Below the pieces are notes generated by a model that ran no database searches, was not told where the DNA came from, and was given only the letters and a program-made list of their open reading frames with translations. A stretch of 64,000 bases of DNA from Saccharospirillum sp. GTDB taxonomy: Bacteria; Pseudomonadota; Gammaproteobacteria; Pseudomonadales; Natronospirillaceae. Positions 54,500 to 64,000 of this stretch are shown here, piece after piece (position 1 is the first letter of the stretch; each line of letters opens with the position of its first letter). The stretch spans positions 160,422 to 224,421 of the forward strand of contig JAGYIL010000004.1 in the NCBI GenBank assembly GCA_018402545.1. Reading direction: 5' to 3'. The translations under genes were made by a program, and so were the position numbers.

Positions 54500-55885
54500 A
54501 TGAAGGCGCAGTCGTCAATACCCCGCACAATGAGAGAGGCCTCCTTGGCAGGTGATCCGATCGATGTCAACGAAGAGGCCACTCTGATCGAAATACCCGG
54601 AGACAAGGGCTTGCCCCTCGTGGGCCATACCCTGGAGGTGCTGCAGGATATTCAGGCCTTCTTCGATCGCAAAACCCGCCGTTATGGCCCGGTGTTTTCG
54701 ACACAGTTTCTGGGTGAAACCTGGATCCGGCTGACCGGCCCGCAGGGATGTCAGTTCCTGTTGCAGGATAGTGGCAACCACTTTTCCACTGCCCAGGGTT
54801 GGGCCAGCTTTGTTGGTGAACTCTTCCCTCGCGGTTTGATGCTCAAGGATGGCGAGGAACATCGCTACCATCGTCGCATCATGCAGGCTGCCTTCAAGAA
54901 AGACGCCATGGTGGCTTACCAGGCGCTGATGTCCTGTGCCTTGCCCGATATTGTCAAACGCTGGCCGTTGGATAGTCCGGTCGATCTGGCGCAACTGGCC
55001 CGGCAAACGGTGTTGGATATGGCCTCCCGGGTGTTTATCGGCGAGACCGATCATCAACAGCTGCAACAACTGCAGCAGGCGTTTCGCAACAACGTGGAAG
55101 CCACTATGGCGCTGGTGCGCAAACCCTGGCCAGGCACCAAGTACAACCGCGGTTTGCAGGGGCGGGCTTTTCTGGAACGGTATTTTTTGAACAAGGTAAG
55201 CGAAGTAAGGGCTCGGGGTGGTGATACCCTGTTCGCGCAGTTGTGCCGCGCCAAGGATGAAGACGGCCACAATTTCACCGACCAGAACATCGCCGATCAC
55301 ATGATCTTTCTGATGATGGCCGCTCAGGATACCACCAGCAGCGCCCTGACCAGTCTGCTCTATGCCCTGACCGAATATCCGGAATGGCAGGAGCGTTTGC
55401 GCGAAGAACACGCCGCCTTTAAACCCCTGACCTATGATGACCTTGGGCAGCTGACCGATACCGCTAATGTGTTTAAAGAGGTGTTGCGCCTCTTTACTCC
55501 GGGTGCGGTCATACCCCGCCGCGCCCTGCACGATGTCGCTTACGAAGGCTACCGGATTCCGGCTGGCACTATCGTCTCGGTATCACCGGTGCACAATCAC
55601 TACCTGCCTGAATACTGGCGCGAGCCGGAACGCTTTGATCCGGAGCGTTTTTCGCCCGAACGTCAGGAAGACAAACAGCATCCGTTTCTCTTCGCCCCCT
55701 TCAGCGGTGGCGCCCACAAATGCATCGGCATGCATTTCTCGGAGATGGAAATCAAATGCATTCTGCATGAAATACTGGCCCGGGTACGCATCGAGCGCGA
55801 CCCGAAACCGGCCGTGCGCTGGCAAAAAGCCCCGGTCTGGCACCCCAAAGGCAAACTGATGGGGCGCCTGGTTGCGCTAACCTAA
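54500..55885 (+). CDS. Cytochrome P450
   Basis: Haem monooxygenase of about 461 residues, soluble (no N-terminal anchor). The I-helix oxygen motif is AAQDTTSSA, the ExxR is in KEVLRL, and the haem-thiolate loop is FSGGAHKCIGMHF. The N-terminal GLPLVGHTLEVLQDIQAFFDRKTRRYGPVF resembles the CYP120/CYP26/CYP51 branch, which acts on isoprenoid or sterol-like lipids. I start at 54500, after GGAG; the open frame to 54464 uses a GTG and overlaps the palindrome region. No ferredoxin or reductase gene is adjacent. Confidence 0.93.
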   Translation: MKAQSSIPRTMREASLAGDPIDVNEEATLIEIPGDKGLPLVGHTLEVLQDIQAFFDRKTRRYGPVFSTQFLGETWIRLTGPQGCQFLLQDSGNHFSTAQGWASFVGELFPRGLMLKDGEEHRYHRRIMQAAFKKDAMVAYQALMSCALPDIVKRWPLDSPVDLAQLARQTVLDMASRVFIGETDHQQLQQLQQAFRNNVEATMALVRKPWPGTKYNRGLQGRAFLERYFLNKVSEVRARGGDTLFAQLCRAKDEDGHNFTDQNIADHMIFLMMAAQDTTSSALTSLLYALTEYPEWQERLREEHAAFKPLTYDDLGQLTDTANVFKEVLRLFTPGAVIPRRALHDVAYEGYRIPAGTIVSVSPVHNHYLPEYWREPERFDPERFSPERQEDKQHPFLFAPFSGGAHKCIGMHFSEMEIKCILHEILARVRIERDPKPAVRWQKAPVWHPKGKLMGRLVALT

Positions 55886-55935
55886 TCGTCTTAAGAGTCC
55901 GGTGGTTGTTCATTGGTGCCATGAGTCCGTGTCAC

Positions 55936-56120
55936 GCACCGGGGGGGACTGATCCGGGTGGTGCGACACATCGCTCGGCGTAAACCCATCCATGGGGCCT
56001 AGACTTCGGGATATGAATCCCCTCCATGGGATTCACCCTTCGGGCTCGCTGCGCTCATGCTAATACGCTCCAGGCGTTCTAGTCCATGCCTCAGACTACC
56101 CCGGATAGGTACCCCCTGCA
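55936..56120 (+). repeat. Palindromic repeat family, copy 9 (long form, degenerate)
   Basis: The core AACCCATCCATGGGGCCTAG and long module are clear, but the left arm has extra bases and mismatches. The right arm is CCCCGGATAGGTACCCCC. It lies between the convergent P450 and lacZ genes. Confidence 0.85.
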
Positions 56121-56146
56121 CCTGACACTCCGCTGCGGTTGCAAAC

Positions 56147-59269
<3,123 letters not shown>

Positions 59270-59311
59270 TCAGTGTCTTCGTCATGGTTTTCCGCCTGGG
59301 TACCCAGAGCT

Positions 59312-59327
59312 TTGATAACGTTTTCAA
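59312..59327. promoter_or_regulatory. LacI/GalR-family operator upstream of lacZ
   Basis: TTGATAACGTTTTCAA is a near-perfect 16-bp palindrome with the AACGTT centre typical of LacI/GalR regulators, 76 bases before lacZ. The regulator gene is not in this window. Confidence 0.7.
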
Positions 59328-59473
59328 GGATTGTCAGTGATCGTTCGGGCAAGGTCAATCGTCGTTAGTCGGCCTGACGCTGTGTAAAGATGCTGTGAAT
59401 TGGTGATCACCATCACAGTCTGCCCCGGCGCTCTGCAAGAACTGAACGCAGTACGAAGGCTTGGCCGGGTTAA

Positions 59474-59484
59474 AAACCGTCAAA
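59474..59484. promoter_or_regulatory. Half-site of the AAACCGTCAAA operator
   Basis: AAACCGTCAAA repeats one arm of the palindrome at 59578-59612, about 100 bases upstream of it. A second, weaker site for the same regulator is likely. Confidence 0.4.
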
Positions 59485-59577
59485 ACTTTGAAAGGGCTGC
59501 TTCGTTCGTGTGACAGGGTCGAGATGAATTCTGTGACAGAGATTTTTATGAGAGAACTTTTTCAAAAATGCTGCTTC

Positions 59578-59612
59578 GATTTGACGGTTTTTTAATCGCA
59601 AACCGTCAAATC
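59578..59612. promoter_or_regulatory. Perfect 13-bp inverted repeat before the lipoprotein gene
   Basis: GATTTGACGGTTT and AAACCGTCAAATC flank a 9-base spacer, 115 bases ahead of the start at 59727. The length and symmetry suggest a regulator-binding site. It could also control lacZ, since the 490-base gap is shared by both genes. Confidence 0.55.
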
Positions 59613-59726
59613 ATACTGTCACTGTAATAAATAATTCGGTCGGAACTCGCTCACATTTATTCGTTAGCTGCCTCGTTACCATGCGCTCACTTTCATCCAT
59701 GACCGCAAAAGGTAACTGAAAAGCTT

Positions 59727-60992
59727 ATGACGAAGTTCACTCTTTCATGTTCGGTCGTCGCCTCGATGGCGCTGGCAGGATGCCAACTAGAAGAAGGAAC
59801 TTCTAAATTTATCGGCGATGACTCAGACACAGATTCCCGATCTTTCGACCTGATGTATTCGGTCCGTGCAGACCGCGCATCCGGTGCCAGTTTGCAAAAT
59901 GCAGAACTGAATGAATCGGGCAGCTACTATGTCTATTTAACCTCGAACGACACGGCACTTGGCGTTGTCCAGTTTTACGTCAACGACGTCTTGATGAATG
60001 CCGATTCAAGCTACCCGTATGATTTGAATGGTGGCAATAATATTGCTGCCAACGTTCAGAATATGGAATGGTTTGAGCCCGGCGAGAATACCGTTTTGGC
60101 GCGCGTCGATGGGGAAATTGTGGCGACTTCTCGCTTTGTAGTAGAAAGCGATGAGCCGACTCCGGAACCAGAACCGACCCCGGAACCAGAACCGACTCCG
60201 GAACCAGAACCGACTCCGGAACCAGAACCGACGCCGGAACCAGAACCGACGCCGGAACCAGAACCGACCCCGGAACCAGAGCCGACTCCGGAACCAGAGC
60301 CGACGCCGGAACCAGAGCCGACGCCGGAACCAGAACCGACACCGGAACCAGAGCCGACTCCAGAACCGGAACCGACGCCGGAACCGGAACCAATCAGCTA
60401 CTCTCTGGACTATTCGCTGGAGGCTTCACGCAGTGACGGTCAGGAAGTTGAAGGGCTGACGCTGATGGAAGGCGAAGCCTACTACCTGACGCTGACGACC
60501 AATGACATCGACGCAGGCCATGTAGAGTTCTATGTCAACGGCGGCTGGTTTGGTGAAGACATGGTTTATCCCTACGATTTCGCCGGTGGCAATTACGACT
60601 CTGCCAATGCACTGCCATTGAACCGCTTGCAAGAGGGTACCAACACCCTGACAGTTCGCGTCAATGGCACCGTGGTTGCCCATTCAACGGTGACCCTGGT
60701 AATGAACGAACCAGTACCCGAGCCAGAACCAGAGCCGGATACCCTGTCGGTCACCTTGTACTGGAGTGTACCGATGGAGCGCGCCAATGGTGAGCCGCTT
60801 AGTCTCGATGAAATCGGTGGCTATGAGATTCGTTACCGCGAAACCGGTACTGAAGACTACGTCACACTGGTTATCGACGACGCCGGGACCGACCAGTACC
60901 TGATTGAAGATTTGCCCGGCGCTGACTACGAGTTTCAGGTGGCAACGTTCGACAGCAATGGCATCTACAGTGATTTTGTGACAGCCCAGTGA
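59727..60992 (+). CDS. Surface lipoprotein with duplicated domain, TPEPEP linker and FN3-like end
   Basis: Lipoprotein of 421 residues with signal peptide and lipobox LAGC (Cys19). Layout: domain A (about 40-137), a linker of 13 perfect TPEPEP units, domain B (about 225-322), a short Pro/Glu linker, and a C-terminal fibronectin III-like domain ([15 protein letters not shown] to [21 protein letters not shown]). Domains A and B are copies of each other; each holds a YYxxLTxND segment, an FYVN segment and a YPYDxxGGN motif. The (TPEPEP)n linker should be rigid and extended, placing domain B away from the membrane. Function unknown; adhesion or glycan binding is plausible. Confidence 0.85.
   Translation: MTKFTLSCSVVASMALAGCQLEEGTSKFIGDDSDTDSRSFDLMYSVRADRASGASLQNAELNESGSYYVYLTSNDTALGVVQFYVNDVLMNADSSYPYDLNGGNNIAANVQNMEWFEPGENTVLARVDGEIVATSRFVVESDEPTPEPEPTPEPEPTPEPEPTPEPEPTPEPEPTPEPEPTPEPEPTPEPEPTPEPEPTPEPEPTPEPEPTPEPEPTPEPEPISYSLDYSLEASRSDGQEVEGLTLMEGEAYYLTLTTNDIDAGHVEFYVNGGWFGEDMVYPYDFAGGNYDSANALPLNRLQEGTNTLTVRVNGTVVAHSTVTLVMNEPVPEPEPEPDTLSVTLYWSVPMERANGEPLSLDEIGGYEIRYRETGTEDYVTLVIDDAGTDQYLIEDLPGADYEFQVATFDSNGIYSDFVTAQ
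60159..60392 (+). repeat. 18-bp coding tandem repeat (13 units, TPEPEP)
   Basis: Each unit reads ACNCCGGAACCAGARCCG with scattered third-base changes (for example CCA/CCG, GAA/GAG). In-frame units mean copy-number change would alter linker length without frameshift. Confidence 0.95.
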
Positions 60993-61018
60993 GTGAGTAA
61001 GGATGTACACTCGATTGA

Positions 61019-61044
61019 CCCCGGCCCGTGCCGGGGTTTTTTTT
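61019..61044 (+). terminator. Terminator after the lipoprotein gene
   Basis: CCCCGGC-CCGT-GCCGGGG stem followed by eight T. Confidence 0.95.
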
Positions 61045-61151
61045 GTGCGATCAGAACAGGTTTGCGCGAACGCTACCTGGTTTCTGGTAGGCGCTGGCAA
61101 CCACAGCCGTCTCAAGTAGACTGTTCACTCTGTCTGGTTTGAGAGCGTGTT

Positions 61152-62312
61152 ATGCGTGACGATTTTTTTGGGTTTTTAAAACGGTGGATGATCGGCATCA
61201 TGATGGTGCTTGCTGCCGGCGTGCTGCACGCTGAATCGGATACCGTGCAACCCCCTGCGCCCTGGTTGCAGGTTATTCGCGACACGCCCTATGTATTCAG
61301 CGATGGCTTTTACCAGAACATATCCATCATTCGACGCTGGGTGTTGCTTGAACAAAGTTATTGCGAACAGCCCGACCGCCACATCCTGTTTGACCAGCGC
61401 GGCCGCTTCCTGACCTGGTTTGAGAACGAAGACACGGTCGCTGAAAACCAGGAGCGGTTAAACCGCATTCGCGAAACCCTGTATCGTGACGAACGGGTAC
61501 ACCGGTGGATCGGAGGGTCGGCCACGGAAACGGGCTACCCCTTTGCGCTGCGATGCGACCAGCCTCACGTTGATTTGAGCGCCGCTATAGATCGCCTGCT
61601 GGGAACCGACCCGGCGGATCGGGTGTGGGGCACCTGGGATGGTATGGTGGCCGGCTCCGAGGACGAGCCGATTCCGCTGATTGAGCTGGTCCGGCAAGTG
61701 TTCAACGACAAGGCCGAACGTCAGGGTTATCAGCCGGATGAGGCCGTTGTGCAGTCGTTTATTGGCCAGATTCTGATAGAAAGCGGTGCCCGAAAAGAAA
61801 GCTTTTCAGCAGCCCGGGCCGTTGGCTTGTTGCAGTTGCGGCCGGAAGTGCTGGCCGATTGCGAAATTGATGAACGGTTTCACCTGCACCGCATGGCACA
61901 GGTCGATTGCGCCGTCAGGCTCTATCAGCAAAACGACCGGAACCTACGGCCGGTTTTTAATGACCGTTTTGGGCATTTGCCGGACGCTCAGCGTGAGCAG
62001 CTTTATTCATTGCTGCTGGTACAGGCCTATCACGGTGGTATCGGGCGATTAATGCAGTTGCTGGGAGACGAAGAACCGGGAACTGCCGCCCAGCAGTTTG
62101 CCGCCGATGCAGAACGCTACAGCGCCGAAGACATTGCTCTGGGGCTGGTGTTTCACAATATGGGGCGCATCAGCCTGGGGCTTGATTCATTGTATTATCT
62201 GATCGATGTGCGCATCGCGACAGAAGCCGTTTGCGACACCCGGCCCGAGGCGTGTGAACCCGTTACTGACGCCACTCAATCGACCAGTTCTGATCCCGGG
62301 CAAAGTGGTTGA
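61152..62312 (+). CDS. Lytic transglycosylase-like (SLT/GH23) secreted protein
   Basis: Product of 386 residues with an N-terminal signal peptide/anchor (about 10-28). The middle holds the GH23 pattern: ILIESGARKESFSAARAVGLLQLRPEVL, with catalytic Glu210, followed at the expected distance by a YHGGIGRLMQLLG segment, corresponding to the family's YN-G motif. It should cleave murein glycan strands in the periplasm. Four or more Cys in the flanking regions (YCEQPD, LRCDQP, ADCEID, VDCAV) suggest disulfides. The end overlaps the convergent gene at 62263 by 50 bases. Confidence 0.8.
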   Translation: MRDDFFGFLKRWMIGIMMVLAAGVLHAESDTVQPPAPWLQVIRDTPYVFSDGFYQNISIIRRWVLLEQSYCEQPDRHILFDQRGRFLTWFENEDTVAENQERLNRIRETLYRDERVHRWIGGSATETGYPFALRCDQPHVDLSAAIDRLLGTDPADRVWGTWDGMVAGSEDEPIPLIELVRQVFNDKAERQGYQPDEAVVQSFIGQILIESGARKESFSAARAVGLLQLRPEVLADCEIDERFHLHRMAQVDCAVRLYQQNDRNLRPVFNDRFGHLPDAQREQLYSLLLVQAYHGGIGRLMQLLGDEEPGTAAQQFAADAERYSAEDIALGLVFHNMGRISLGLDSLYYLIDVRIATEAVCDTRPEACEPVTDATQSTSSDPGQSG

Positions 62313-62493
62313 CTGCCTGAATCGACGGAAACCACTCGCTCAACAGAACGTCCGATGCGCGGTCCGGCTCGGCGTAGACCACCAGAAACAGCGCGCCGGG
62401 TTCATCGGGGTCCTCGCTGAGCAGGCAGAAACCGCGGTAATAATTGCCTTCGACAATCTCGCCGAGGCAATTGAGGTGCAGCGTCAGCCCCAT
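62263..62493 (-). CDS. Small conserved-looking protein downstream of phhB
   Basis: Product of 76 residues from the ATG at 62493, which follows the phhB stop by one base (TGAAATG), a coupling arrangement. Sequence MGLTLHLNCLGEIVEGNYYR is followed by a strand-rich core and WFPSIQAVNHFARDQNWSIEW at the end. No family recognised. An upstream start at 62568 would overlap phhB deeply and is not favoured. Confidence 0.6.
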   Translation of the reverse strand: MGLTLHLNCLGEIVEGNYYRGFCLLSEDPDEPGALFLVVYAEPDRASDVLLSEWFPSIQAVNHFARDQNWSIEWRQ

Positions 62494-62494
62494 T

Positions 62495-62803
62495 TCAGCG
62501 TTGTCCGGTGGCGAGTTTTTCCATACGCCGGGCCAGGTCAAAATCCTTTTCCGAGATGCCGCCGACATCGTGAGTGGTCAGTTGTACTTTTACCGTTTTA
62601 TACACGTTGAACCATTCCGGGTGATGGTTGCTCTTCTCGGCCACCATTGCCGCCTGCGTCATAAAGCCGAAGGCGGTGACAAAATTCGAGAAGGTGAAGG
62701 TTTTGGTCAGCTTGTCGTCTTCGAGTCCCCAGGGGAACTCCAGATCGGTATTCAGCGCGGCCAGTTCAGATTTGCATTCAACCGGTGTGTAGGCGTCTGT
62801 CAT
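62495..62803 (-). CDS. phhB: Pterin-4a-carbinolamine dehydratase (PhhB)
   Basis: Cytosolic enzyme of 102 residues that dehydrates 4a-hydroxytetrahydrobiopterin, recycling the cofactor of phenylalanine hydroxylase. The motif [26 protein letters not shown] holds the catalytic His residues, and [17 protein letters not shown] the preceding helix. GGAGA lies just before the start. No phhA is in view. Confidence 0.94.
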   Translation of the reverse strand: MTDAYTPVECKSELAALNTDLEFPWGLEDDKLTKTFTFSNFVTAFGFMTQAAMVAEKSNHHPEWFNVYKTVKVQLTTHDVGGISEKDFDLARRMEKLATGQR

Positions 62804-62959
62804 GGTGGAGTCTCCTGGTGTTCAAGTGTGCCCTCACCATAACAAGGTCACCTTCCGGTGTGAATTACCCCTGTCGGGTGTGATTTCTGCGTAACTGTCA
62901 GCCTTACGCTACTATTAACCCCAGTTTCGGAGTTTGGGGTAGCTTGATGGCATTGGTCC

Positions 62960-63143
62960 GCAGCAGCTACCGGGTATGCCCCTGTGGGGTCGGCGTAGAT
63001 CCGTCCCTGGAGCCTAGGCCGCAGGATATGAATCCCCTCCATGAGATTCACCCTTCGGGCTCGCTGCGCTCATGCTAAAACGCTCCTGGCGTTTTAGTCC
63101 CTGCTGCGGACTACCCCACAGTGACACACCCGGTAGCCGCTGC
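62960..63143 (+). repeat. Palindromic repeat family, copy 10 (long form)
   Basis: GCAGCAGCTACCGGGT pairs with ACCCGGTAGCCGCTGC; inner CCCCTGTGGGG with CCCCACAG. The long module is complete. The flank TGGCATTGGTCC to its left is shared with copies 7 and 8, and pairing of GGGGTAGCTT with AAGCTACACC extends the element to about 62928-63175. It fills most of the 457-base divergent gap before the SDR gene. Confidence 0.9.
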
Positions 63144-63260
63144 TTGTCATCTCAGCAAACTCCCAAACCTAAGCTACACCTCTGACATAAAGTGACCCAT
63201 GGCAGGCCGGGGCCCGTAGTGAACGGCAACACAATCAATGCGACAAGTGAGGAGCACTGC

Positions 63261-64000
63261 ATGTTCGACACCCTGAAGGATTACAGCATTGTCTACTCAT
63301 TTGACCGGACCGGTTATCAGCGTCATGCCCGGCACTTCAGTGAGATAGACGACGCGCGACTGGCGGGTAAGCGGGTGCTGGTCACCGGTGGTACCAGCGG
63401 TATTGGTGCGGCTCTGGCGCAGCGGCTGGCTGCTGCGGGTGCGATGGTCCTGGTAACGGGCCGGGGGCAGGGGAAATTCGATGAGTCGGGGCTGGCCGAG
63501 CTCGGTGTAGAGTTTATCGAGCTCGACATGACCCGGTTTGATCAGGTGTTGTCACAACCGCTGCCCGAGCTCGATGCCCTGGTCTGCAATGCCGGTGGCA
63601 TGCCCGACAAACTGATGCTGGTTGAAGACCGCTACGATGTGATCTTCGCCTCTCAGGTAGTGGGTCACTACTTGCTGATTCGACGCTGTATCGAGCAATC
63701 GCTGTTGCCCGAAGGCGCGCCGGTGCATTTAACCGCCAGTGGCGGGATGTACTTGCAGAAACTTGAGCTGAACGACCTCTGCTGGCAGCAGCGTCAATAC
63801 GACAAAGTAAAATCCTATGCCAACGCCAAGCGCGCCCAGGTCATTCTGAACCAGGAATTGGCCCGGCAATTCCCGAACTACACCTTTTCCGCCTCACATC
63901 CGGGCTGGGTAGGCACCGAGGCGCTGCGTGAAGCCTTGCCCGGGTTCTCCAATAAAATGGGTGACCGGTTGCGCACCAGCGAGGAAGGGGCGGATACCAT
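63261..64000 (+). CDS. Short-chain dehydrogenase/reductase, DHRS12-like (3' end outside window)
   Basis: NAD(P)-dependent SDR; 246 residues are visible and the frame is open at the window end. The N-terminal extension (MFDTLKDYSIVYSFDRTGYQRHARHFSEID) precedes the cofactor loop VTGGTSGIGAA, and the CNAGG strand and Ser of LTASGGMY follow. The catalytic Tyr-Lys is in KSYANAKRAQ (YxxxK). The extension, and the HPGWVGTEAL turn, match DHRS12-like proteins. GTGAGGA precedes the start. Substrate unknown. Confidence 0.9.
   Translation, partial: MFDTLKDYSIVYSFDRTGYQRHARHFSEIDDARLAGKRVLVTGGTSGIGAALAQRLAAAGAMVLVTGRGQGKFDESGLAELGVEFIELDMTRFDQVLSQPLPELDALVCNAGGMPDKLMLVEDRYDVIFASQVVGHYLLIRRCIEQSLLPEGAPVHLTASGGMYLQKLELNDLCWQQRQYDKVKSYANAKRAQVILNQELARQFPNYTFSASHPGWVGTEALREALPGFSNKMGDRLRTSEEGADT

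Noticed and set aside
60159..60392. CRISPR-like regular repeat
   Set aside because: The 18-bp units are contiguous, in frame and encode TPEPEP; there are no spacers.
62263..62568. Longer 101-codon version of the small gene after phhB
   Set aside because: It would overlap phhB by over 70 bases, whereas the ATG at 62493 sits one base after the phhB stop.

Overview
The window looks like chromosomal DNA of a free-living, Gram-negative gammaproteobacterium, probably a marine or brackish Oceanospirillales-type organism. Evidence: gammaproteobacterial-style pspF/pspABC, ubiK, glnK-amtB, aidB, recQ, trxC and phhB genes, sigma-54 style promoters, a perfect FNR/Anr box, and sugar-use genes (lacZ, GH13 alpha-glucosidase). 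The genus is inference. There are no tRNA or rRNA genes, CRISPR arrays, prophages or insertion sequences that I can see.

1-9.1 kb: 3' part of transketolase, then two paralogous BMP-family binding proteins, an ABC ATPase and two permeases (nucleoside-type importer), followed by a 2OG-Fe(II) oxygenase. Three gaps here hold hairpin-rich leaders. 9.2-15.2 kb: a tightly overlapped, AT-richer four-gene operon (TackOD1-like zinc protein with a degenerate GGDEF domain; processive GT2 synthase; TolC-like protein fused to a predicted TIM barrel; HlyD-like adaptor). I read it as a c-di-GMP-responsive polysaccharide synthesis and export machine, and it is the best candidate for an undescribed system. 15.3-19.5 kb: aspartoacylase, an outer-membrane protein, ubiK, and nitrogen control genes (glnK-amtB behind a sigma-54 promoter, plus a second P-II gene). 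19.8-23.3 kb: phage-shock regulon (pspF divergent from a 55-aa membrane peptide gene, pspA, pspB, pspC).

23.4-37.7 kb: Gfo/Idh/MocA oxidoreductase, GH13 glucosidase, aidB, and a seven-gene minus-strand operon (MoxR-like AAA+, unknown, vWA protein with HEIGHH, unknown, PaaK-like adenylate-forming enzyme, pnuC, nadR) that joins a MoxR-vWA module to NAD salvage. 38-50 kb: recQ, MFS carrier, trxC, rhomboid protease, TPR-methyltransferase, ATP-grasp, chemoreceptor, a J-domain/vWA pair and a universal stress protein. 50-64 kb: pirin, TAXI binding protein, ABC-2 exporter, cytochrome P450, lacZ with a LacI/GalR-type operator, a repeat-rich lipoprotein, a lytic transglycosylase-like protein, phhB and the start of an SDR gene.

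From 26.4 kb onward, ten intergenic gaps carry copies of one palindromic repeat family (about 105 bp short form, about 180 bp long form). The arms differ between copies but stay complementary within each copy, so the stem itself appears to be conserved. I saw no copy in the first 26 kb.
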